This document shows positions 6,570 to 13,589 of a DNA stretch of 17,522 bases, in pieces. This stretch comes from CAVZRC01 sp052148775 (GTDB lineage Bacteria; Planctomycetota; Planctomycetia; Isosphaerales; Isosphaeraceae). Under the pieces are notes generated by a model. It made no database searches. It worked only from the letters and a program-made list of their open reading frames with translations, and was not told the DNA's origin. The first letter of the stretch is position 1. Every line of letters begins with the position of its first letter. The position numbers and the translations under genes were made by a program. Location of the stretch: positions 1 through 17,522 of the forward strand of contig JBKQHM010000734.1 of the NCBI GenBank assembly GCA_052148775.1, given 5' to 3'.

Positions 6570-7769
6570 TCACCTCGTTTCAGGAACAGCCAGGTCGAGC
6601 CGGATACGCGGACGGGGTCGCTCTCGGGCCAACTCGATCGCTTCCACGACACCGCGCGCGAACCGATCGGGGCCCCAGAGGGCTACGGTGTCCATGGCAC
6701 GTCGGCCCATGGCCTCGCGAATCTCGACGGGCAAGTTCGCCATCCAGCACAGCCCGGCGGCGATCGCATCGACGTCTGTCGGGTCGAAGCGGGCGCCGGT
6801 GGTCCCGTCCGGGTCGGGCACGAGCGTGGCCGAGCAGCCGGCCCGCCCGGAGAGGAGCAGCGGCAACCTGCTCGCGGCCGCCTCGTTGGCGACAAGCCCC
6901 CAAGGTTCGCTCAGACTCGGGAGGACGAACGCGCCGGCATGCGCGTACCAACGCGGCAGATCAACGACCTGGAGGAAGCCCGGGCAGTGAATCGCGTGCG
7001 TGAACCCGCTGGCCGCCACGGCCGACTCCACTCGCGCCTTGCCCGGACCGTCGCCGCAGAGGACCAGATCCCAGGCGGGCTGTTCGGCGGTCGCTCGTCG
7101 GTATCGCGCGAACGCCTCGATCAGCCGTACCAGGTTCTTCTCGGGCACGAATCGCGAGACGCTGAGGAAATAGGGGGAAGCGGGCAGGCCAACGCGTCCG
7201 GAAGGATCCGCGCGCCAGCGTCGGGCGCCTTCCGCGAAGTAGTCGTTGTCAACGGCGTTGTAACCCAAGGCGATGCGATCCGATGGCATCCCGAGCTTCA
7301 CGAGGTAGTCGCGGTGCGACGGCCCGCCGACGACCGCGGCATCGAACAGGCCGACCCGTCGCCGCTTGACCAGTTCCTTCCACCAGACCCGAGGGTGGTC
7401 GACCTCCTGACTCTCGGACATGAGGACCGACGGTCGTCGTCGACGCCGAGACCAACGCACGGCGGCCATCGACTCGGGACGCACGTAGCCGACGATGCCC
7501 ACGGCATCGGGCCGATCGCGCTCGAGCGCCTCGATCATGGCCCGACGGCAGTCCTGCGGCTCGATTGTCTCGAGCACGCGGTCGGGGAACAGGGTGATCC
7601 ACTCGAACGGCTCGTCATGCCGACTCCGGGTCCACGGGTACATCCGCTCGCACCCGGCGACCTCATAGGCCAGGAGCCGATCCCGGCGACCGGCCAGTCG
7701 GGCCGCCAGGGCGCGCAGGCGTGCGAGATGATACGGACCGAAATTGGTGAAACAGACTGCAAGCGTCAT
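6570..7769 (-). CDS. GT4 family glycosyltransferase
   Basis: This 399-residue GT-B glycosyltransferase begins at once with a Rossmann strand (MTLAVCFTNFGPYHLARLRA), so the start at 7769 needs no trimming. The C-terminal domain has FLSVSRFVPEKNLVRLIEAF (201-220), LVLCGDGPG (235-243) and FVLPSLSEPWGLVANEAAA (281-299), with Glu288 and Glu296 as the donor-binding pair. GYNAVDNDYF (169-178) is the usual turn between the two domains. It starts 21 bases after the Wzy-like gene and ends four bases before the next GT4 start, so it is in the same transcript. It presumably adds one sugar to the repeat unit; donor and linkage are not evident. Residues 108-112 form a run of Arg that may help association with the membrane surface. 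Confidence 0.9.
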   Translation of the reverse strand: MTLAVCFTNFGPYHLARLRALAARLAGRRDRLLAYEVAGCERMYPWTRSRHDEPFEWITLFPDRVLETIEPQDCRRAMIEALERDRPDAVGIVGYVRPESMAAVRWSRRRRRPSVLMSESQEVDHPRVWWKELVKRRRVGLFDAAVVGGPSHRDYLVKLGMPSDRIALGYNAVDNDYFAEGARRWRADPSGRVGLPASPYFLSVSRFVPEKNLVRLIEAFARYRRATAEQPAWDLVLCGDGPGKARVESAVAASGFTHAIHCPGFLQVVDLPRWYAHAGAFVLPSLSEPWGLVANEAAASRLPLLLSGRAGCSATLVPDPDGTTGARFDPTDVDAIAAGLCWMANLPVEIREAMGRRAMDTVALWGPDRFARGVVEAIELARERPRPRIRLDLAVPETR

Positions 7770-7790
7770 CGAGGAGCCGCTCCGTGGAAT

Positions 7791-9143
7791 TCAGGTCGCT
7801 GCCCGGGAGGGGAATCCCTCCGAGCCGCCGGATCGGGCGAACTTCGACACCCACCACAGCAGGATGACGAAGGGAAAGGTCGTGTTTCCCCAGTTGTAGT
7901 AGAACCAGACCGCGGGATCGTCGTTGACCACCATGAACCAGGCATTGTAATAGGTGATCGCCCAGAAGAACTGGACCCAGGCCACATCGGCGTAGAGCGA
8001 GAAATACCCGTAGGCGGTACTCAGCACCAGGGCGACGATGCCGACCACGATCAGGGTCCCGACCGCCCCGCCGTTGAGCTGGGTCGCGCCCAGGATCCCG
8101 ATCGCGGGGCTGGTAAAGTCTTCGTCTCTCTTGAATTCCGACCCGGCGATCCAGGCATTGACCCAGGCCCTCCGGCCATAGAGCGGCTTGGTCGGCCAGA
8201 ATATCCGCGGAATGTACGTCGAGACGAGCCGCTTGTAATTCTCGCCGTAGTCATAATCCGATTTCCCCGGGACGGTATCCATCATCAGCAGGAACCCGCC
8301 GTACTCGGTCGTCTCGTACGAATCGATCTCCTCGTCGCCGTCGGAGACGTTGATACTCTCAAGCACAGACGAGATCTCGAAATCGGCGACGAAGCCGGCG
8401 AATCCCGCGAACGAGCGCTCATGACGGCTGTCATTCCGCCAGCCGATGGCGATCGCGACGACCAGGATGCCCCCGAAAGCCGTCGTGAGCAGGACCAGCC
8501 ATGACGGCCGCTTCTGGTGGGTGATGTAGACGGCACAGACCGTGGAAAGCACGGCCATCAACGAGTGCGACCGCCTGCCATTAAACATCCAGATCAGCAC
8601 ATAGGCCACGGACGTCAGGAGACCCGCCACCAGGAATGCCGGCCGGGGCGCGTCGATCCTCCGCCCCGTCACGATCAGGAGGATCGCGGCCACCAGCATC
8701 ACGAACGGGAACGACCGCAGGAGCGATTCCTCGGCCGAAACCGTGGTCGCACCGTCGCCGCCGCCCCGGAGCACCAAACCCGAACAGATCAGGCCCCAGA
8801 TAATCAGCGGCGTGCTGAGCAATCGCGCGAATTGCGGCGACCAGGACCGTGGCGGTCGGGGCAGCGCCCGAACGATCCACCTCCCCAGCCCCAGATGATA
8901 CACCGCCAGGAACCACAGCAGCGCCCAGAACGCGCGGAAGTTGGCCGCCGCCACCAGCTCCTTGCCCCGGACGCCGACGGCCCATTCGTGATAACTTATT
9001 GCCTGAATCACATAAACATGAAAATATCCAACAAAGAATAGCCAGGTCGGCGCGAATGGGTCGAATCTCTTCGAGAGCAGTTGCCAGAGGAAGTAGAGCA
9101 CGACGACCCCGGCCGTTGCATAAACGAAATAGAGCTCATCCAT
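7791..9143 (-). CDS. Wzy-like oligosaccharide repeat unit polymerase
   Basis: This 450-residue multi-pass inner-membrane protein probably joins lipid-linked repeat units on the periplasmic side (Wzy role). Hydrophobic segments lie near 5-23, 32-50, 71-90, 112-126, 145-159, 168-187, 196-208, 214-234, 362-386, 389-406 and 421-434. FNGRRSHSL (187-195) and the long soluble loop of about 235-350 with IPRIFWPTKP (311-320) are typical of O-antigen polymerases, where conserved Arg residues in loops are needed. The open frame could start at 9356, but the first 71 residues overlap the upstream GT4 gene and look non-coding. I placed the start at ATG 9143, which begins just before the first helix; the ribosome site there is weak, and ATG 9182 is an alternative. 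It lies 70 bases after the preceding gene. Confidence 0.85.
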   Translation of the reverse strand: MDELYFVYATAGVVVLYFLWQLLSKRFDPFAPTWLFFVGYFHVYVIQAISYHEWAVGVRGKELVAAANFRAFWALLWFLAVYHLGLGRWIVRALPRPPRSWSPQFARLLSTPLIIWGLICSGLVLRGGGDGATTVSAEESLLRSFPFVMLVAAILLIVTGRRIDAPRPAFLVAGLLTSVAYVLIWMFNGRRSHSLMAVLSTVCAVYITHQKRPSWLVLLTTAFGGILVVAIAIGWRNDSRHERSFAGFAGFVADFEISSVLESINVSDGDEEIDSYETTEYGGFLLMMDTVPGKSDYDYGENYKRLVSTYIPRIFWPTKPLYGRRAWVNAWIAGSEFKRDEDFTSPAIGILGATQLNGGAVGTLIVVGIVALVLSTAYGYFSLYADVAWVQFFWAITYYNAWFMVVNDDPAVWFYYNWGNTTFPFVILLWWVSKFARSGGSEGFPSRAAT

Positions 9144-9213
9144 GATGATCGGTCCGTCTCGGCGCCACGGATTGGGGTCCATCCCCGGGGAACGGTCAGA
9201 GGGATTCCGGATG

Positions 9214-10557
9214 TCAGATCGCGGTTGCCGGGCATTCCCGCGGTCGGCGATCGGGGCGACTCTCATGGCCACACGTTGGGACGCGGGAGACTTCCTCGAC
9301 CAGATCGACGAGCGACCGATGATATCGAGGCCAATCGTACTCCAGGGCCCGGGCACGGGCGGCGCCGCTCATCCGCTCCCGCAGGGCCGGATCGCCGCCG
9401 AGTTGCTCCATGCGGGCGGCCAGGCATTCGACATCGCGCGGGCCGACGAGAAACCCCTCGACGCCGTCGCGGACGACGGAGCCTGCGTCGGGCGTGACGA
9501 TGCTGGGGAGGCCGCAGGCCAGGGCCTCGTAAGTCACGACGGCAGAGCCTTCAAATAAGGATGGGAACACGAACACGTCCGCCTCCGCCATCCGCGACGG
9601 CACCTCGGCATGGGAGACCTGCCCCAGCGGTTCGACGATGTCCAGGTAGGGGCGCATCGGCTCGAGGTTTCCCGGCAAGGCTCCCAGGAGCTGGAGCTTC
9701 CAGCCGGGCCGTCGGATCAGTCGCCACGCTTCCAGCAAGTATTTGATCCCCTTCCGCTGGCTGATCCCGCCGGCGAAGAGGAAGGTGCAATCCGAACCGT
9801 AAGACTTGCGTGAGAGCGGCTGGAACTTCCGGCAGTCGGCGGCGTAAGGGATCACGCGGATCCGCTCGCGCGGCGTGCCGTATCGCGCCAGTGCATCGGC
9901 GATATGCTCGGAAGGGACCGCGACCCGGTCCGCGAGGGCCAGTTCGAGGAGCCGTCGCTCGTGCAGCCATCGCAGTTCTTCCCGATCGAGCCGGGCATTT
10001 CCCAGGTAGATGGGGAGGAACTCCGGCGACGCCTGGGCTTCCTGCTCCAGTACGGCCTGTTCCTCGCGGACGTCGCCATGCACCACGCTGAGGATCGTCG
10101 GGATCCCGAGTCGACGGCAGGTCGGGAGGGTCCGGAGCGAGGCGACATCGCTGAAGGCCAGCAGTGTCCCCGGCCGGACCGCTTCGACGACCCGAGCCAG
10201 TCGGGCGTCGAACCAACCGGTCCGCAACCGAGCCACGGCACGCTTCAGGTCCGGCCGGCTCGCGGCCAATCGCGACTCCAGCCGGATCGCCACGTCGAAT
10301 CCGGCGTTGGCCCGGACGCGATCCGACGGAATCTCGGGGTCGTGTCGGCGGAGCAGGAATCGCTCGAGCCTTGCGAATCGATCGGGAGCGAACCTCCGCG
10401 CCAGGGCGGCCAGCCGACCGTCTCGCTTGTAATAGCTCGCAGTCACGAACCGACCGAGTCGCCCGGCGCGATTGAGCCCGACGGCCGCTTGATAGGCCGG
10501 CGGCCGCGCATCCGGACAGGCGACCAGGACCGGATCAAACTCGCTTGGGATCTCCAT
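9214..10557 (-). CDS. GT4 family glycosyltransferase, long form
   Basis: This 447-residue GT-B glycosyltransferase is longer than its two GT4 neighbours, mainly because of an Arg-rich helical stretch in the N-terminal domain (about 45-120). The donor domain has FLFAGGISQRKGIKYLLEAW (259-278) and VFVFPSLFEGSAVVTYEALA (328-347), with Glu336 and Glu344 as the donor-binding pair. IRVIPYAADCRKFQP (233-247) is the family's inter-domain turn. The ATG at 10557 lies inside the end of gmd, a 23-bp overlap, and GAGGCGGAG sits directly before it, so translation is probably coupled to gmd. The tail after about residue 425 (CGHESRPDRRPRE) looks unstructured. Because it follows gmd directly, it may use a GDP-sugar, but this is only an inference from position. 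Confidence 0.9.
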   Translation of the reverse strand: MEIPSEFDPVLVACPDARPPAYQAAVGLNRAGRLGRFVTASYYKRDGRLAALARRFAPDRFARLERFLLRRHDPEIPSDRVRANAGFDVAIRLESRLAASRPDLKRAVARLRTGWFDARLARVVEAVRPGTLLAFSDVASLRTLPTCRRLGIPTILSVVHGDVREEQAVLEQEAQASPEFLPIYLGNARLDREELRWLHERRLLELALADRVAVPSEHIADALARYGTPRERIRVIPYAADCRKFQPLSRKSYGSDCTFLFAGGISQRKGIKYLLEAWRLIRRPGWKLQLLGALPGNLEPMRPYLDIVEPLGQVSHAEVPSRMAEADVFVFPSLFEGSAVVTYEALACGLPSIVTPDAGSVVRDGVEGFLVGPRDVECLAARMEQLGGDPALRERMSGAARARALEYDWPRYHRSLVDLVEEVSRVPTCGHESRPDRRPRECPATAI

Positions 10558-11599
10558 CTCCGCCTCGATCTTCCTTGATCATGAAGGATGGGCTGTAAGT
10601 CTTGGCATAACGCTCGCGGCGGGCGAGCTCGAGGTCGCTCTCGATCATCATCCGGATCAGGCCGCGGAAGTCGACCGTGGGCTTCCAGCCGAGGACCTGA
10701 CGGGCCTTCGTCGCGTCGCCGAGGAGGACCTCGACCTCGGACGGCCGTGTATACCGCGGATCGAACTCGACGAACTCGCGGTAGTCGAGATCGAGCGAGC
10801 CGAAGGCCACTTCGAGCAGTTCACGAACGGAATAGGTCTCGCCGGTGGCGACGACGTAATCGTCGGGCTTCTCCTGCTGGAGCATGAGCCACATCGCTTC
10901 AACGTAATCGCCGGCGAAGCCCCAATCGCGCTTGGCCTCGAGGTTGCCCATGAGGAGCTTCTTTTGCAAGCCCTCCTTGATCCGGGTTGCGCCGAGGGTC
11001 ACCTTCCGGGTGACGAACGACTCACCCCTTCGCGGGCTCTCGTGGTTGAACAGGATGCCCGAGCAGGCGAACAGCCCGTAGGCTTCCCGATAGTTGATCG
11101 TCTGCCAGTGGCCGTAGAGCTTGGCGACGGCATAGGGGCTGCGCGGGTGGAACGGCGTGTCGAGCCCCTGGGGCGGCGGCGCCGAGCCGAACATCTCCGA
11201 GCTGGATGCCTGGTAGAACTTGACGCACTTCTTGGCGTTCAATTGCCTGACCGACTCCAGCAACCGCAGCGTGCCCAGCCCGACGACGTCGGCTGTGTAT
11301 GCGGGCTGGTCGAACGACACACGAACGTGGCTCTGCGCTCCCAGATTGTAGACCTCGTCCGGGCAGAGCTGTTGCATGACCATCGCGAGGCTTGAGGCAT
11401 CGGCCAGGTCGGCGTAGTGGAGGTGGAATCGTTCGGCGACCGAGCGATCCCGCGAGAAGAGGTGATCGATACGCTGACGGTTGAGACTGCTCGAGCGACG
11501 GACCAGTCCGTGGACCTCGTAATCGGGCTTGTCCAGGAGCAATTCGGCCAGATAGGACCCGTCCTGGCCGGTGATCCCCGTAATCAGCGCACGTCTCAT
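10535..11599 (-). CDS. gmd: GDP-mannose 4,6-dehydratase
   Basis: The enzyme converts GDP-D-mannose to GDP-4-keto-6-deoxy-D-mannose, the common precursor of GDP-L-fucose, GDP-D-rhamnose, GDP-perosamine and related sugars. It is a cytosolic extended SDR enzyme. Seen: MRRALITGITGQDGSYLAE (1-19), the NADP-binding glycine motif; YQASSSEMFG (129-138), the catalytic Ser/Glu region; YAVAK (156-160), the Tyr/Lys of the active site; and NHESPRRG (185-192) and RDWGFAGDYVEAMW (224-237), the GDP-mannose and cofactor contacts. The 354-residue length is normal. An ATG at 11644 would add 15 residues and overlap epsI, but homologues begin with the MRRALITG-type sequence, so I chose 11599. No fucose synthase or rhamnose reductase gene lies in the window, so the final sugar is unknown. 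It overlaps the next gene by 23 bp. Confidence 0.96.
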   Translation of the reverse strand: MRRALITGITGQDGSYLAELLLDKPDYEVHGLVRRSSSLNRQRIDHLFSRDRSVAERFHLHYADLADASSLAMVMQQLCPDEVYNLGAQSHVRVSFDQPAYTADVVGLGTLRLLESVRQLNAKKCVKFYQASSSEMFGSAPPPQGLDTPFHPRSPYAVAKLYGHWQTINYREAYGLFACSGILFNHESPRRGESFVTRKVTLGATRIKEGLQKKLLMGNLEAKRDWGFAGDYVEAMWLMLQQEKPDDYVVATGETYSVRELLEVAFGSLDLDYREFVEFDPRYTRPSEVEVLLGDATKARQVLGWKPTVDFRGLIRMMIESDLELARRERYAKTYSPSFMIKEDRGGDGDPKRV

Positions 11600-11633
11600 G
11601 GTGGATGGCTCTCGGAACTGCGTTGTCGTCTCT

Positions 11634-12308
11634 TCAAGGAACATGGTAGGCGGCGAGGTCGGTCGGCAAGATGGGCTCGATCGCCCCGATCAACTTCGCC
11701 GCGAACTCGCGCAACGCCTTGGAATCGGGGTCGAGGTCCCCCATGTAGAACACCTCAACGGTCATCGATGAGCCGCGTGTCGTCCGCCCGTGACTCGACC
11801 GACTGGTGATCGGAAGGCGCCGGACGTATTTCTCGAGCCGGCCTTCACCGAATACATAGTACCAGAAACCCACGTGCTCGACCAGTTCGCCGCGGCTATA
11901 GCCCAGCCGAGTGAGCCAGGTCGAGGCGTTCCGGCCGGCGGGGATTTCGAACTCGCGCGTCGATGACTCGATCTTGGTCCATCCGCCCGACGGCAGACAC
12001 ACCTCGGGCGTGTGGCGAAGGTTCCTGCCGAAGCACGAGTAATTGATCCAGAGCTGGAGCTTGAGCCCCGGATAGTTGCGGTTCTCGTACACGCGGCTGA
12101 TGTAATCGGTCGTCTCGGATCGCTCGATGAGATCGGGATGAACCGGTTGATCGCTACCGACCCAGTCGCCGAGTTGCAAGGGTATCGTGCCCAGCGAGCG
12201 CAAAAGGGCCGGTCGATCGCTCGGGCTCACCCGCTCCAGGGCAGCCTGCGCCGCCAGGCAGAGGGACAGCATCGCGATGCAGAAGGAGGTCCGATGAATC
12301 CGTGACAT
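11634..12308 (-). CDS. epsI: Exosortase-associated protein EpsI
   Basis: This 224-residue protein belongs to the EpsI family, which accompanies exosortases either as a separate protein or fused to their C-terminus and is required for exopolysaccharide formation in some bacteria. The biochemical role is not settled. Seen: a hydrophobic N-terminal segment (8-23) that acts as signal or anchor, LGDWVG (46-51), and HTPEVCLPSGGW (99-110) with Cys104, the most diagnostic motif of the family. VGFWYYVFGEGR (146-157) and MTVEVFYMGDLD (182-193) follow. The bulk should lie in the periplasm. The ATG at 12308 has GAGGAG about seven bases upstream. It starts 67 bases after the exosortase and ends 34 bases before gmd, so co-transcription is likely. 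The protein looks complete. Confidence 0.9.
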   Translation of the reverse strand: MSRIHRTSFCIAMLSLCLAAQAALERVSPSDRPALLRSLGTIPLQLGDWVGSDQPVHPDLIERSETTDYISRVYENRNYPGLKLQLWINYSCFGRNLRHTPEVCLPSGGWTKIESSTREFEIPAGRNASTWLTRLGYSRGELVEHVGFWYYVFGEGRLEKYVRRLPITSRSSHGRTTRGSSMTVEVFYMGDLDPDSKALREFAAKLIGAIEPILPTDLAAYHVP

Positions 12309-12375
12309 GTTCGCTCCTCGTCGTGGGGAAACTCCGGCCGATCCGCCAGGCCTCCGGGGCCGGCATGCCCGTTCC

Positions 12376-13353
12376 TCAAGAATACCCGAGCGGGACGGCC
12401 CGCGCCGGCGGCTTCGGTGCCTTGGTGTCGAGGCATCGGCTGATCAGGTCGAGGATCCAGCACTCGCAATTGAGCATCAGCAGGCCGAAGCCCATCATGA
12501 GCAGGCCCTCGCCCGTGTGGAAGGCCCCGGAGGCGAACTGGGGCGTGAGAAAGTGCATGATGTAGCCGGTCAGAACCACCCGAGCGATGTTGGCACTCAA
12601 GGCGATCGGGAGCGCGGAGAATACGATCGCGACGCGGTACCACCAGGGCCGGGACCAGACGTAGACGACGGCCGTCGTGAGGGCCAGGAAGCCGGTGAGT
12701 TGCCTCATCCCGCTGCACGCCTCGGCGACGAACATCTGGACCCCGCCCGGGAGCGTCATCCGGTTCCCCTCGCGGAGAACCGGGACCCCCGTGGCATTCA
12801 TGACCGAGGAAGCCACCTGACTGGCCAGGAGCTGGAGCGGCGACGCGATCTTCGAGTAGAGCTCCACAGGCAGCGGGACCATGAAGACCAGGAAGAAGAA
12901 GGCGAACCAGTACGACTTGAGCGCGGACGTGCCGTAAAGCAACGTGAACATGCCCGCCAGGGCGACGAGGAAGGCCAGGGCCTCGACAAACGGCACCGGC
13001 ATCTGGGTGGTCAATAATCGCACAACCAGTGCCGAGACGAGCATCGATCCGCCGAGCCAACCGCCACCGCGCGCCGGCGTGGGGCCGCGACGCGCCACCT
13101 GGTTCGCGAAGTACAGGCTGATCAGCGGCACGAGGAAACCATGGCTGTAGTTCTCATCGGTCGTCCAGGCGTAGTAGAAGTGGCCCAGACTGTCCCAGAA
13201 CACCAAGGCAAACAGCCCCAAGCAGAGCCAGGCCCCCAACCATTGCAGGCGTTGCTCCGGATCGGTGGCCGGCCGCACGACCAGCCGGGCCAGAATCCAG
13301 GGGTCGGCATCGCTGGGGATGTTGGGAACAGGCGCCTCGGGGAGTGCCGCCAT
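12376..13353 (-). CDS. Exosortase (multi-pass transpeptidase-like protease)
   Basis: This 325-residue membrane enzyme is thought to recognise a short C-terminal motif plus helix on exported proteins, cleave it and transfer the protein to a cell-envelope acceptor. The expected Cys-Arg-His triad is present: Cys213 in EACSGMRQL (211-219), Arg258 in NIARVVLTGY (255-264) and His279 in AFHTGEG (277-283). YSHGFLVPLISLY (69-81) is the conserved N-terminal motif of the family. Eight or so hydrophobic helices lie between residues 37 and 302. The C-terminus ends without an EpsI domain, which is the separate next gene. The start at 13353 has GAAGG about nine bases upstream. The subtype is not certain; a planctomycete-type exosortase is likely. 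Its substrate is not in this window, and a 236-base gap before it may hold an internal promoter. Confidence 0.95.
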   Translation of the reverse strand: MAALPEAPVPNIPSDADPWILARLVVRPATDPEQRLQWLGAWLCLGLFALVFWDSLGHFYYAWTTDENYSHGFLVPLISLYFANQVARRGPTPARGGGWLGGSMLVSALVVRLLTTQMPVPFVEALAFLVALAGMFTLLYGTSALKSYWFAFFFLVFMVPLPVELYSKIASPLQLLASQVASSVMNATGVPVLREGNRMTLPGGVQMFVAEACSGMRQLTGFLALTTAVVYVWSRPWWYRVAIVFSALPIALSANIARVVLTGYIMHFLTPQFASGAFHTGEGLLMMGFGLLMLNCECWILDLISRCLDTKAPKPPARAVPLGYS

Positions 13354-13589
13354 GGTGGGCCGTCCTTCACTTCGGATGGAGGAATTTCGAAAGTATCCGT
13401 GAATCCTGGGGTCGATGATCGCGAAAGAATCGGGTCAGATCTTCCGTGATCCCGTCAGAGTCGCCTCGATCACGCGGGCCTCTCCTTGAATCTGAAATCT
13501 GGAATCCGTATAGAGGAAATCGATCTTCGCTCGTTCTCCGGGAGCGCCGCGATCGACGGACGCGCCAGTAGACCTCGGCCTCATCCCGC
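13354..13589 (-). other. Gap before the exosortase, largest in the - strand run
   Basis: No gene is supported in these 236 bases. Read on the - strand it contains TCTATACGG and a short AT-richer patch with overlapping copies of AGATT around 13480-13505. These could belong to an internal promoter, but no good -35/-10 pair is visible. No terminator-type hairpin with T-run was found either. Confidence 0.35.

Noticed and set aside
6939..8504. 521-codon + strand frame across the GT4 and Wzy-like genes
   Set aside because: The translation is Arg/Asp/Pro/Gly-rich with no known motif, and the - strand frames carry clear glycosyltransferase and polymerase motifs.
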